Part shown: piece after piece, positions 29,344-38,609 of the stretch
How positions within the stretch are numbered: position 1 is the stretch's first letter
How the letters are laid out: each line of letters opens with the position of its first letter
Assembly: GCA_016778985.1 (NCBI GenBank)
Contig: JADHOM010000004.1
Location: 1 to 64,000 of the forward strand
DNA length: 64,000 nt
Reading direction: 5' to 3'
From: Alphaproteobacteria bacterium
Lineage (GTDB): Bacteria; Pseudomonadota; Alphaproteobacteria; Puniceispirillales; UBA1172
The notes under the pieces: model-generated
Databases searched by the model: none
Seen by the model: the letters and a program-made list of their open reading frames with translations, nothing else
What the model was told of the DNA's origin: nothing
Program-made: the position numbers and the translations under genes

Positions 29344-29452
29344 AAGAAATGAGATCAAGTCAGAACGCTATATATTTTAAGGGTAAAGAGATACTAATAG
29401 AATGCATTTTGCCAATAATATTTAAGCCAATAACAATGAAAAAGGAATATAA

Positions 29453-30856
29453 GTGAGCATGATCACCATAACGGCGGATACGGCACTTACTGAAGCTGGC
29501 TGGCAACAGAATATCCAGCTGAAGATTATTGACGGTAAGATTGATACCATCATCACAACATCAGACGCAGCCTCATCACCTCATGCTCAGGCAGCAGCTG
29601 GTGATATTCATGTTCCTATTTTGCTGCCTGCCCCGTGCAATCTGCATAGCCATGCCTTTCAACGCGCTATGGCTGGATTGACTGAGTTCAGGGGCAGTCA
29701 TGCCGAAGACAGTTTCTGGACATGGCGGCAATTAATGTATCGCTTTCTTGATGTGCTAAGCCCTGAGGATGTTCGGGCTATCGCGGCGCTTGTTCAAATG
29801 GAAATGCTCGAAGCCGGATATGCCGCTATTGGTGAGTTTCATTATCTGCATCACCAAGCTGATGGAACGGCGTATGATGATCTTTCGGTTATGGCCGCCG
29901 CCATTACTGATGCCGTGACGGAAACTGGCATTGGTATGACGTTACTGCCCGTTCTTTATCAATATGGCGGCTGTGATCAACGTCCATTGGGGGCAGGGCA
30001 ACGGCGTTTTGGGTGCGCGCTTGAGCAGTTTTATCAGCTTCATGATGGTGCTGCCAAACTCATATCCGATCTGCCTGCTGATGCCTCAATCGGCGTTGCG
30101 CCACATTCTTTGCGCGCTGTATCCCATGAAGGGCTGATGGCGGCGGCGGCTATGTCCTCGCAAGCGCCTTTCCATATTCATGTTGCCGAACAACAGGCAG
30201 AGGTGGATGAGATTAAGGCGCATACAGGTGCTAGACCGGTAGAATGGTTGCTTGATCAGGTTGCTGTTAATAGCCGCTTCTGCCTTATTCACGCCACCCA
30301 AATGAATATGTCAGAAACCGAAGCTCTGGCCAAATCTGGTGCGGTGGTAGGGTTATGTCCGATCACGGAATCAAATCTAGGTGACGGTATTTTTGATGGC
30401 GCGCGCTATATGGCGCATGGCGGTAAAATCGGCATAGGGTCTGATTCCAATATTCGTATCGCGCTTGCCGAAGAATTACGGACACTAGAATACTCACAAC
30501 GCTTGCGTGATAAAAAACGCAATATCTTAGCAAGCCCTGAAAAATCGGTGGGACGGACTTTATGGGAGGCGGTTAATGCTGGTGGGCATCAAGCCTTGGC
30601 GCGCTATGGCGGCGCTATTCGTACAGGCGCTTGGGCTGATCTGGTTGCCTTGGATAGCACAGCGCTTGATCTGATCCACATAAAAGCTGATCGCATTCTT
30701 GATAGTTTCATGATGGCAGGGGACAGTTCCTTGGTGACAGATGTCTGGTCAGCTGGTCGTCATATGGTGCGATTTGGTCGCCATATTCATCGGGACAGGA
30801 TTATCGCGAACTATGCCCGTCAGGTGAAAGCTTTAAGACAGATGGCTCTATCATGA
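29453..30856 (+). CDS. hutF: Formimidoylglutamate deiminase
   Basis: 467-residue amidohydrolase of the HutF group converting N-formimino-L-glutamate to N-formyl-L-glutamate plus ammonia. Metal-binding CNLHSHAFQRAMAG, FHIHVAEQQAEVDE, CLIHATQMN and GIGSDSNIRIALAEELR are clear. Its presence means the five-step hut pathway, which ends with HutG N-formylglutamate deformylase; HutG is not in this window. GTG 29453 is the probable start (AAGGA 6 nt upstream); ATG 29459 is the alternative. Overlaps hutC by ATGA. Confidence 0.93.
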   Translation: MSMITITADTALTEAGWQQNIQLKIIDGKIDTIITTSDAASSPHAQAAAGDIHVPILLPAPCNLHSHAFQRAMAGLTEFRGSHAEDSFWTWRQLMYRFLDVLSPEDVRAIAALVQMEMLEAGYAAIGEFHYLHHQADGTAYDDLSVMAAAITDAVTETGIGMTLLPVLYQYGGCDQRPLGAGQRRFGCALEQFYQLHDGAAKLISDLPADASIGVAPHSLRAVSHEGLMAAAAMSSQAPFHIHVAEQQAEVDEIKAHTGARPVEWLLDQVAVNSRFCLIHATQMNMSETEALAKSGAVVGLCPITESNLGDGIFDGARYMAHGGKIGIGSDSNIRIALAEELRTLEYSQRLRDKKRNILASPEKSVGRTLWEAVNAGGHQALARYGGAIRTGAWADLVALDSTALDLIHIKADRILDSFMMAGDSSLVTDVWSAGRHMVRFGRHIHRDRIIANYARQVKALRQMALS

Positions 30857-31539
30857 CGCGCCGAAGCTGGGTAAGTATCAAAGACCTTGTTATGGAAAAA
30901 CTCAATTCTCGGCATTGGCAACCGGGTGAAAAAATTCCTAACGAAGAAATTATGGCGCGTGATTATGGGGTGGCGCGGACGACGCTTAATAGGGCCTTAC
31001 GCGATATTGCTAAAGAAGGATATCTTATCCGTCGGCGCAAGGCCGGAACCTTTGTTGCAACACATCCTATCCGCCGCGCGGTTGTTAATATCCCGATTAT
31101 CCGCCATGAGATAGAGGCATTAGGAAAATCCTATCGCTATCAGTTGCTTGATCAGGATATGCGGCTGCCGCCTAGAAATTTGGCGCTGAAAGATTTAGAG
31201 CCGCGCCCCTGCCTCTATATTAAAGCCTTGCATTATGCTGATGATGCTCCTTATACGCTTGAGGAAAGATGGATTAATCAGCACGTCGTTCCTGATATTC
31301 TAAACGCTGACCTTAATACTATCAGCGCGAATGAGTGGCTGGTTTTGAACACGCCATTTTCAAGCGCTAGGGTTGGCTTTAGTGCAGCTAATGCATCCGA
31401 AAAGCAATCCGAATTGCTGCATCTGCGCGCTGATGCTGCTGTCTTTATCATCAATCGTGATACCTGGCATGATGAGACTTTTATCACGAGCGCAAAGCTT
31501 ATCTATACGAGTGCCTATCAGCTTGAGAGCAGGTTATAG
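30853..31539 (+). CDS. hutC: Histidine utilisation repressor, GntR/HutC family
   Basis: 228 residues: N-terminal winged helix-turn-helix (IPNEEIMARDYGVARTTLNRALRDIAKEGYLIRRRKAGTFVA) followed by a UTRA ligand-binding domain (about 85-225) with YRYQLLDQD, PCLYIKALHYADDAPYTLEERWIN and NTPFSSARVGFSA. HutC binds urocanate and then releases hut promoters. Translationally coupled to hutF. Its probable operators are the inverted repeats upstream of hutI and livK. Confidence 0.9.
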   Translation: MTRRSWVSIKDLVMEKLNSRHWQPGEKIPNEEIMARDYGVARTTLNRALRDIAKEGYLIRRRKAGTFVATHPIRRAVVNIPIIRHEIEALGKSYRYQLLDQDMRLPPRNLALKDLEPRPCLYIKALHYADDAPYTLEERWINQHVVPDILNADLNTISANEWLVLNTPFSSARVGFSAANASEKQSELLHLRADAAVFIINRDTWHDETFITSAKLIYTSAYQLESRL

Positions 31540-31655
31540 AATAGCGCCAATATCAGCTCATCTTACTGGCACCATCACAATCACAAGAAATGGTTCTATA
31601 CATAAAAGAAAATTTATGCCTATTATTTCATAATGCTAATTTATGGGAGGAAATC

Positions 31656-32690
31656 ATGTTAAAAAGGCATTTGTGTTCTGCAGCAGTAGCTATTGGGATG
31701 CTCTCATCCTCACAGGCGTTTGCGGCTGGCGAGCTTAATATTTTCAATTGGGGTAACTACACTAGCCCTGAAATGATTGAAAAATTTGAAAAAACATATG
31801 ACGTTAAAGTCACCATCACAGATTACGATTCAAATGATACAGCATTAGCGAAAGTGCGTGCTGGCGCTCATGGTTTTGATATTGCCGTGCCATCAGCTAG
31901 CTTTATGCCGATTTGGATCAGCGAAGGCTTATTGCTAGAAACCAATCCGTCTGAGATGTCAAATTATGGCAATGTCCGTGACAATTTCAAAAGCCCTGAT
32001 TGGGACCCAGGTCACCGCTATTCTGTTCCCTATCAGTGGGGTACGGTTGGGGTAATTGTTGATACCACGCTATATGATGGCGATATCAATACATGGGCAA
32101 TGGTCTTTGATCCACCTGAGTCACTTTCCGGAAAAATTAATGTGGCACCTGAAATGCTTGACCTCGTTGATGCGGCTCTTAGGTATACAGGTGGGGAGCC
32201 ATGCACCGATGATAAAAGCCAGCTGAAAAAAGCGCGTGATACATTGATCAGCGCGAAAAAGCATTGGTTATCTATGGATTATGGCGTTATTGAGAAATTT
32301 GCCGGACGTGATCTTGGGGCATCACTATACTGGAACGGCGCGGCTTTTCGTGCCAGAGAGAAAAATCCTGATGTTCGCTTTGGCTATCCAGTAGAAGGCT
32401 ATCCAATGTGGATGGATGCTGTGGTTGTCCTCAAAGACGCTAAGAACGTTGAAAATGCCAAGCTTTTCCAAAACTTCCTAATGGAGCCAGAACACGCAGC
32501 TATGGCATCAGCATTTGCGCGTTACGCCAACGGCATCAAAGGCTCTGAGCCATTTATGCCAGATGATATGAAGGGCGCACCAGAAGTTGAAATTGCTGCG
32601 GAGTTCATTCCAAACGGCTTCTTCAGCAAAACCTGCCCACCACATGTTCAGGAAATGTATTCTGCTATTTGGACAGAATTACAAAAATAA
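31656..32690 (+). CDS. Polyamine-type ABC transporter substrate-binding protein (PotD/PotF-like)
   Basis: 344-residue periplasmic binding protein. Signal peptide KRHLCSAAVAIGMLSSSQA with cleavage after FAA; then LNIFNWGNYTSPEMIEKFEK, typical of spermidine/putrescine binding proteins, VTITDYDSNDTALAKVRAG, and DIAVPSASFMPIWISEGLL. Binds a polyamine or another cationic small molecule. Start ATG 31656 has GGGAGG 6 nt upstream; the frame extends further upstream without a better start. No permease follows directly: the matching ATPase and permeases lie at 35.7-38.6 kb on the same strand, beyond two hydrolase genes. Two hairpins follow. Confidence 0.85.
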   Translation: MLKRHLCSAAVAIGMLSSSQAFAAGELNIFNWGNYTSPEMIEKFEKTYDVKVTITDYDSNDTALAKVRAGAHGFDIAVPSASFMPIWISEGLLLETNPSEMSNYGNVRDNFKSPDWDPGHRYSVPYQWGTVGVIVDTTLYDGDINTWAMVFDPPESLSGKINVAPEMLDLVDAALRYTGGEPCTDDKSQLKKARDTLISAKKHWLSMDYGVIEKFAGRDLGASLYWNGAAFRAREKNPDVRFGYPVEGYPMWMDAVVVLKDAKNVENAKLFQNFLMEPEHAAMASAFARYANGIKGSEPFMPDDMKGAPEVEIAAEFIPNGFFSKTCPPHVQEMYSAIWTELQK

Positions 32691-32714
32691 TAAAGTGACG
32701 ATAGCGTCGCTTTA
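32691..32714 (+). repeat. Hairpin after the polyamine binding-protein gene
   Basis: TAAAGTGACG (32691-32700) / CGTCGCTTTA (32705-32714) form a 10-bp stem with one G-U pair and a 4-nt loop (ATAG). No T-run follows, so it is more likely an mRNA-stabilising hairpin ahead of the true terminator. Confidence 0.5.
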
Positions 32715-32730
32715 ATATGACAAATTAATC

Positions 32731-32761
32731 ATAGAGGCGAATATTTTCGCCTCTATTTTTT
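32731..32761 (+). terminator. Intrinsic terminator after the polyamine binding-protein gene
   Basis: Perfect 11-bp stem ATAGAGGCGAA (32731-32741) / TTCGCCTCTAT (32746-32756), loop TATT, followed by TTTTT. A textbook rho-independent terminator on the plus strand; it ends the hutF-hutC-binding protein direction before the convergent amidase. Confidence 0.85.
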
Positions 32762-32776
32762 ATATCGGATTTTTGT

Positions 32777-34228
32777 TTATTTGGGGTGATATTGGCGTAT
32801 TAAATCAACCTGTTTATCATGCCATGGCATCGCTTGTTCAAGCTGCCTGGCAAGGCTTATCAGCATCTCATCATTGCCATAAGCCGCCGCAAAATGCACC
32901 CCAACTGGTAGATTATCGGGCGTCCAGTAAAGTGGTAGCGACATAGCAGGCTGACCAGAGGCATTGAATATCGCTGTATATGGCGAATAGGCAAAGACCC
33001 CATCCGGGCCATTACGGTAATCCATAAAATCCGTATTGATCGGCTTGAAGCGACCAATTTGGGCGGGTGGTTCGGCCAATGTTGGGCTTAACAGAATATC
33101 AAACTCTTCAAATAGACCAGCCATTTTGCGGCCAAATGCGTGAACCGTATTAATAGATTGCAGATAGTCTGCGCCAGATACAGTTTGTCCTAATTGAATG
33201 GCGCCATAAGTAACGCCGTCAACATCATCTAGCGTCACCTCAGCAATATCTTTTTTATATCGCACCGAAAGCAAAGTTCCGGCGGCGACGATTTTGGTCC
33301 ATGCCATCATCATGTCTTTAACATCATCGCCAAGGGATGATGACCATGCGCTCACATTATGGCCAAGTTGCCGTAAACTATCAGCGGTTTGGGCAACGCT
33401 GTGACGGCATTCTTCATGAACAGCATTACCCATGAAATCGGTATCTAAGACAGCCACGCGCAAGCTAGGCAGCTTAGCGTCCATAGCTTTCATAAAGCCT
33501 GTCTTTAGAGGCGGAGCAGAATAAGGCGCGCCTAAATCTGCACCTGAACAATGGTCTAGCATCAAGGCACTATCTCGAACAGAACGTGTCAGAAAGCCGT
33601 CTATTGCCATGCCTGCCCAGCCTTCGCCAACACCAGGGCCATCAGGCAGGCGCGCGCGGGTTGGTTTAATGCCAACCAGCCCACAGCATGAGGCCGGGAT
33701 TCGAACCGAGCCACCGCCATCAGAGCCATGAGCTAAGGGAACAATACCAGCCGCTACCGCAGCGCCAGAGCCACCAGATGACCCGCCACTAGTATGATTG
33801 ACATTCCACGGATTGCGCGTCGGCTCACCATAGACGCCAGCTTCGCTTGTTGGCCCGATACCCAGTTCAGGTGATGTCGTTCTGGCATATGGAATAAGGC
33901 CGGTTTTCCGCATCCGTTGATAAATTGATGCATCATACGAATATGCCGTATCCTGATATAACCGTGAGCCATTATGTGAAGGAAAATCGATGGCTTCTGC
34001 GCCTAAGTCTTTGAGAAGAGTTGGGACGCCATATAAAGGTGTATCTAGTGCCGTTGTTGCCAGCAGTTTTTCGGCTTGGGTTGTGTTGAAGTTGACAACA
34101 GCATGAAGCGATGGGTTTAGCCGTTCCGCTCTAGCGACGCTGGCCCTAAGCATGTCGGCGGCAGCAACATTACCGATCTTAATCTGCTCAGCAAGGGCGA
34201 TAGCATCACATTCAAAGAGTTCATCCAT
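32777..34228 (-). CDS. Amidase signature hydrolase, NylA-like (6-aminohexanoate cyclic dimer hydrolase type)
   Basis: 483 residues. The Ser-cisSer-Lys triad is in PTLLKDLGA and TSGGSSGGSGAAVAAGIVPLAHGSDGGGSVRIPAS; later VGIKPTRARLPDGPG and FNASGQPAMSLPLYW. Overall arrangement, length and the segments GVPxLLKDL, TRNPWN and GSGAAVAA fit the NylA branch of amidases better than GatA. NylA opens cyclic 6-aminohexanoate dimers, but most homologs act on unknown natural amides. It is divergent from a serine hydrolase resembling NylB, so the pair may hydrolyse an omega-amide oligomer or cyclic amide. Located between genes of a polyamine-type transporter. Confidence 0.78.
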   Translation of the reverse strand: MDELFECDAIALAEQIKIGNVAAADMLRASVARAERLNPSLHAVVNFNTTQAEKLLATTALDTPLYGVPTLLKDLGAEAIDFPSHNGSRLYQDTAYSYDASIYQRMRKTGLIPYARTTSPELGIGPTSEAGVYGEPTRNPWNVNHTSGGSSGGSGAAVAAGIVPLAHGSDGGGSVRIPASCCGLVGIKPTRARLPDGPGVGEGWAGMAIDGFLTRSVRDSALMLDHCSGADLGAPYSAPPLKTGFMKAMDAKLPSLRVAVLDTDFMGNAVHEECRHSVAQTADSLRQLGHNVSAWSSSLGDDVKDMMMAWTKIVAAGTLLSVRYKKDIAEVTLDDVDGVTYGAIQLGQTVSGADYLQSINTVHAFGRKMAGLFEEFDILLSPTLAEPPAQIGRFKPINTDFMDYRNGPDGVFAYSPYTAIFNASGQPAMSLPLYWTPDNLPVGVHFAAAYGNDEMLISLARQLEQAMPWHDKQVDLIRQYHPK

Positions 34229-34388
34229 GATACAATTCCTCTAATACACGTAAAGATTAAAGATGCCATGTCAGCCAGATATTGACCAGTATCTTTTAGC
34301 CTATACCTTTAGCCCGTAATTTATGGCTCATAACTTATAGCAAGTGATTGACATAATTAATTTTGCCTCTCACACTGAACTTTAGCAA

Positions 34389-35663
34389 ATGGTAATGGAG
34401 ACCAGTTATATTGGAGATAATGTCATAACAGCGTCTTATAAAAATAGTGAAAAACGGCCGCCAATTTTTGACAAGGCGGAGGCCGATATCTTGGCTCAGA
34501 TGCCGCGCATGGATTGGGATAGGCCACCATGGAACAGGTGGAGCTTTCAGCGCATCAGGAGCCTAATGCCAACCGCACAAGTCTGGCGTGGTAATGCCCA
34601 AGCAAAGCCACTGCCACGGCAAGAGAGGGATATCTCACAGATACAATTTACCCGATCACATCAGATATCACAGACGCTTGAAGCCTTTCTTGATGATAGT
34701 TACACAGACGGATTTCTGGTTATGGCTGATGGTCATATTGTTCATGAAAGCTATCATAATGGGATGCGCCCTGAAACGCCGCATTTGATGCAATCTGTGT
34801 CCAAATCTATCACCGCTACGGTTACCGGAATAATGATCGGGCGGGGGCAGCTTGACCCTTCTGCTCTGGTCAGAACCTATATCCCGGAGCTGACTGATAC
34901 GGCGTGGGCGGAGGCGACACTTCAGCATGTTCTGGATATGACGACAGGCGTTCAGTATAGTGAAGAATACACACGGCTTGATTCTGATGTTGGTAAGACG
35001 GATGTTGCCTCAGGCTGGCGTCCTATCGCGCCTGATGCTAGCCCTGATATTGATTGGCCTGCATCTGTCTGGGATCAGATATTATCATTGCAAACCTGTG
35101 ACGCTGAACATGGAAGCAGATTTTTATACCGGTCTATTGAAACCGATTTACTGGCGCATATTATGATTCGCGTCTCAGGCATGCCGCTGCATGAGCTGAT
35201 CAGTCAAGAATTATGGCAACCAATGGGTGCCGAAGAAGATGGATATTTCACCGTTGATGCGCGCGGATATGGGCTGGCGAGTGGCGGCTTTAATGGCTGC
35301 CTGCGGGATTTTGGCCGTTTTGGACAGCTTTATCTGGATGACGGTATGTGCCATGGCAAACAGATTGTCCCGACAGACTGGATCACCGATGTAAGGCGTG
35401 GCGCGCATGGATTATTTTCTGAGGAAAGGCGCAAGCTGCTTCCCAATGGCTGCTATCGTAATCAGTTCTGGATCGAGGATCAAACCAAAGAATCCTTTAT
35501 GTGTTTAGGGGTGTTTGGTCAGCTTATCTATATTGCACCAGCCTATAATATGGTAGTTGTCAAATTATCTACTTGGCCTGATTTTCTTGATGATGATTTC
35601 AAAGTGGACACGCAACTTGCCATTCACGCGATTGCTGCTGAATTAGGGAAACATGTTGACTGA
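34389..35663 (+). CDS. Beta-lactamase-fold serine hydrolase, NylB-like
   Basis: 424-residue class C beta-lactamase/esterase-type protein. SxxK motif in MQSVSKSITATVTGIMIGRG (nucleophilic serine and general-base lysine) and a Tyr-containing FLYRSIETDLLAHIM matching the second motif position; ARGYGLASGGFNGCLRDFGRF is typical of the 6-aminohexanoate-dimer hydrolase (NylB) and EstB group. No signal peptide is seen, so a cytoplasmic location is likely. The adjacent divergent amidase is NylA-like. Start ATG 34389 or 34395; no strong Shine-Dalgarno is visible. Confidence 0.75.
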   Translation: MVMETSYIGDNVITASYKNSEKRPPIFDKAEADILAQMPRMDWDRPPWNRWSFQRIRSLMPTAQVWRGNAQAKPLPRQERDISQIQFTRSHQISQTLEAFLDDSYTDGFLVMADGHIVHESYHNGMRPETPHLMQSVSKSITATVTGIMIGRGQLDPSALVRTYIPELTDTAWAEATLQHVLDMTTGVQYSEEYTRLDSDVGKTDVASGWRPIAPDASPDIDWPASVWDQILSLQTCDAEHGSRFLYRSIETDLLAHIMIRVSGMPLHELISQELWQPMGAEEDGYFTVDARGYGLASGGFNGCLRDFGRFGQLYLDDGMCHGKQIVPTDWITDVRRGAHGLFSEERRKLLPNGCYRNQFWIEDQTKESFMCLGVFGQLIYIAPAYNMVVVKLSTWPDFLDDDFKVDTQLAIHAIAAELGKHVD

Positions 35664-35745
35664 TGTTAAAAACAGACGGAAGATGAAACGCTTCAATGTA
35701 ATCCAACAGTTTTTTATAAACCTAATTAATAGGTAAGTTAATATC

Positions 35746-36861
35746 ATGACAAAGACCAGCAATGCTGAAATAGCAATTCATGTAAATGGGGTAGGAAAAT
35801 ATTTTGGCGCTGAACCAAACCTAGTGAAAGCGCTAGATGATGTTTCTATTGATATTCGCCGCAATGAGTTTTTTACCCTACTTGGCCCGTCAGGATGTGG
35901 TAAAACGACGTTATTGCGGTTGATTGCTGGGTTTGAGAGCCCGACCTTTGGGCAAATCCTTCTTGATAATAAGGATATTACCCACCTGCCACCATATCAC
36001 CGTTCAGTCAATACGGTGTTTCAAAGCTATGCTCTGTTTCCGCATTTAACCGTCGCTGAAAATATTAGCTTTGGTCTGGAAATGTTAAAAAAGCCAAAGC
36101 ATGAGATTGCCCAAACTGTTGATGAAATGTTGGCGCTTGTGCATATGGAAGAACTGAAGGACCGGCGGACTAATCAGATTTCTGGAGGTCAGCAACAGCG
36201 AGTAGCCTTGGCACGAGCATTAGCCCCTAAGCCAGATGTATTATTATTGGATGAGCCGTTATCGGCGCTTGATTATAAACTGCGTCGAGGCATGCAAATT
36301 GAACTCAAGAGGCTGCAATTAGAAACCGGCATTACCTTTATTTTTGTCACCCATGATCAAGAAGAAGCCTTGACCATGTCTGATCGTATTGCTGTGATGA
36401 GTGATGGTCATATCTTGCAAGTCGGGACACCTGATAACATTTATTACAATCCGCAAGAACGCTTTGTTGCTGATTTTATTGGTGAGTCTAACTTTATCAC
36501 GGCTGACATTGTTTCTGTTAGTAAGGGCAAACAGGCAAAAGCCTCGCTGCGCTTGAGCGGCAGTCGCCAAACACTGAAAGCAGTCTTACCGGCGAATAAG
36601 ACGAAGGATAAATCAGCGACGGTTTTTATTCGGCCTGAACATGCGCGTCTGCAAACCTCATCACGCGGGGCAACAATGACCGGGACATTAACCAATATCT
36701 TGTTCTTTGGCACGGATACCAATTTTCATCTGTCACTTGAAAATGGCGATAGTTTTGTTGTCCGCGCGCAAAATGAAATTGGCCGTGCCTTTAATCCTTC
36801 AATTGGTGATACGCTTGGAATTGTCATTGATGAACAGGCTATTCAGATTTTAAAGGATTAG
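35746..36861 (+). CDS. Polyamine-type ABC transporter ATPase (PotA-like)
   Basis: 371 residues: N-terminal nucleotide-binding domain with Walker [17 protein letters not shown]-loop [14 protein letters not shown], signature [15 protein letters not shown], Walker [13 protein letters not shown] and canonical switch [12 protein letters not shown]; the C-terminal third (about 245-371) is a TOBE-type regulatory domain including [10 protein letters not shown]. Energises import with the two following permeases. The gene starts 82 nt after the NylB-like stop. Its binding protein is probably the one encoded at 31.7 kb. Confidence 0.87.
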   Translation: MTKTSNAEIAIHVNGVGKYFGAEPNLVKALDDVSIDIRRNEFFTLLGPSGCGKTTLLRLIAGFESPTFGQILLDNKDITHLPPYHRSVNTVFQSYALFPHLTVAENISFGLEMLKKPKHEIAQTVDEMLALVHMEELKDRRTNQISGGQQQRVALARALAPKPDVLLLDEPLSALDYKLRRGMQIELKRLQLETGITFIFVTHDQEEALTMSDRIAVMSDGHILQVGTPDNIYYNPQERFVADFIGESNFITADIVSVSKGKQAKASLRLSGSRQTLKAVLPANKTKDKSATVFIRPEHARLQTSSRGATMTGTLTNILFFGTDTNFHLSLENGDSFVVRAQNEIGRAFNPSIGDTLGIVIDEQAIQILKD

Positions 36862-36866
36862 CGGTC

Positions 36867-37793
36867 ATGGCACCTGTCTCTAACCAATTAGAATTAGAGC
36901 GTATTAAACGCAAGACACGCGCCAACTGGCTATTGTCATTACCAGCATTGCTATTGCTGTTATTTGCGGCATCAGGGCCATTGCTAATTGTCATTGTCTA
37001 TTCTTTTCTGACGCCCGGAAATTATGGTGGCGTGCTTTGGGAGCTATCGGGCGAAGCTTGGTTTAAGGTGCTCTACACCAAAGATATTTTTGACGATACG
37101 ATCTCTCTGTCAGATGCTCATCTTTCTATTTTTTGGCGATCGTTTCAGCTGTCTTTTCTGACCACGGTGATCTGTTTGGTACTAGGATTCCCAACAGCCT
37201 ATTTTATTGCAACACGGCCACCATCGACACGCAATGTCTGGCTATTTCTAATCACTATCCCGTTTTGGACAAACCTGTTAATTCGGACATTTGCTATTCT
37301 TGAATTGATCAGGAACAAGGGCGTGATCAATAATTCATTAATATCGCTGGGGATAATTAGTGATCCTATTCCGATGCTCTATTCCGATGCCGCGATTGTT
37401 ATTGGCATGACATATGTCTATCTGCCGTTAATGGTTCTGCCTATTTATGCGGCTATGGAACGCTTTGATTTCCGTTATGTTGAAGCAGGCTTTGATCTCT
37501 ATGCCTCGCGATTTAAAGTCATGCGGAGAATTATTCTGCCGATCATTAAGCCAGGGGTCATTGCGGGTTCTATTTTGGTTTTTGTGCCTTCGCTCGGGGC
37601 ATATGTGACGCCGCGTATACTCGGTGGCGGCAAGAATCTGATGATAGGCAATTTAATTGAACTGCAATTTGGACAGGGCAAAAACTGGCCTTTGGGTGCC
37701 GCCCTTGCGGTGACGATGCTATTGATTGTGTTGGTTGCTCTGATTTTCTATATGCGGATATCACAACGGTCGGAGCAAAACGATGCTCAATAG
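36867..37793 (+). CDS. Polyamine-type ABC transporter permease (PotB-like)
   Basis: 308-residue membrane protein with six main helices. ANWLLSLPALLLLLFAASGPLLIVIVYSF at the N-terminus, FWTNLLIRTFAILELIRNKGVIN typical of PotB, and the EAA coupling loop YVEAGFDLYASRFKVMRRIILPIIKPGVIAG. Starts 5 nt after the ATPase stop and overlaps the next permease by 11 nt. Forms the inner-membrane channel with the PotC-like partner. Confidence 0.87.
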   Translation: MAPVSNQLELERIKRKTRANWLLSLPALLLLLFAASGPLLIVIVYSFLTPGNYGGVLWELSGEAWFKVLYTKDIFDDTISLSDAHLSIFWRSFQLSFLTTVICLVLGFPTAYFIATRPPSTRNVWLFLITIPFWTNLLIRTFAILELIRNKGVINNSLISLGIISDPIPMLYSDAAIVIGMTYVYLPLMVLPIYAAMERFDFRYVEAGFDLYASRFKVMRRIILPIIKPGVIAGSILVFVPSLGAYVTPRILGGGKNLMIGNLIELQFGQGKNWPLGAALAVTMLLIVLVALIFYMRISQRSEQNDAQ

Positions 37794-38604
37794 AATCTTT
37801 CAAAAGAAAAATGAGTTTTCGATTACCCATCAGTTTGGTTTTGCAACGATCGCGCTGATTTGCTTTTTCACGCTTTATGCGCCTATTACTATCTTGGTGT
37901 TTTATTCCTTTAACGCCGGTAATAACTTGATGTTATGGGAAGGATTTTCATTCCATTGGTATGTCGAGGCCAGCAAAAATGAGCTGGTTCAAGAAGCCGC
38001 TATACGGTCTGTGGTGATTGCTGTTTGCGCGTCTCTGATATCAACATTGGTGGCAACAATGGCGGCATTAGGGACAACGCGAACACGCTCGTTCAGAGGT
38101 CAGAAATTTATTTTTATCATGATCAATCAACCGCTCATGGTTCCTGAAATTGTTACCGCAGTGGCGTTACTTATCTTTTTTGCCATCATCAAAACATTTA
38201 CCAATTATTATGGTCTGGGGTATTTGATTGTGGCGCATGCGGCGTTTTGTGTGCCTTTTGCCTATTTACCAATTAAAGCTCGTCTCGATGGCATGGACTT
38301 AAGTATGGAAATAGCAGCAAGTGATCTTTATGCGCCGCCGCTGGTTGTTTTTCGGCGCATCACGCTGCCATTGCTGTTTCCGGGAATTATGGCAGGTGCG
38401 ATGCTGGCTTTTGTGATATCGCTAGATGATGTGATTATCACAGAGTTTGTCAAAACCGCAGGTCAAGATACGCTGCCAACCTATATGCTGGGGCAGCTTC
38501 GGCGCGTTATCACACCAGAAATTAATGCCATATCAACCGTTTTGCTGGCGGTCTCTCTGGTGGTCGTGACCGTGTTCTTTTTGTTCACCCGAAAACGCTA
38601 TTAA
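37783..38604 (+). CDS. Polyamine-type ABC transporter permease (PotC-like)
   Basis: 273-residue permease. FTLYAPITILVFYSFNAGNNLMLWEGFSFHWY is the PotC N-terminal signature, and the coupling loop reads MEIAASDLYAPPLVVFRRITLPLLFPGIMAG, followed by SLDDVIITEFVKTAGQDTLPTYM. It is convergent with the YtcJ-like amidohydrolase gene, only 5 nt separating the two stops, so no room exists for a simple terminator between them. Confidence 0.87.
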   Translation: MLNRIFQKKNEFSITHQFGFATIALICFFTLYAPITILVFYSFNAGNNLMLWEGFSFHWYVEASKNELVQEAAIRSVVIAVCASLISTLVATMAALGTTRTRSFRGQKFIFIMINQPLMVPEIVTAVALLIFFAIIKTFTNYYGLGYLIVAHAAFCVPFAYLPIKARLDGMDLSMEIAASDLYAPPLVVFRRITLPLLFPGIMAGAMLAFVISLDDVIITEFVKTAGQDTLPTYMLGQLRRVITPEINAISTVLLAVSLVVVTVFFLFTRKRY

Positions 38605-38609
38605 AGGGG

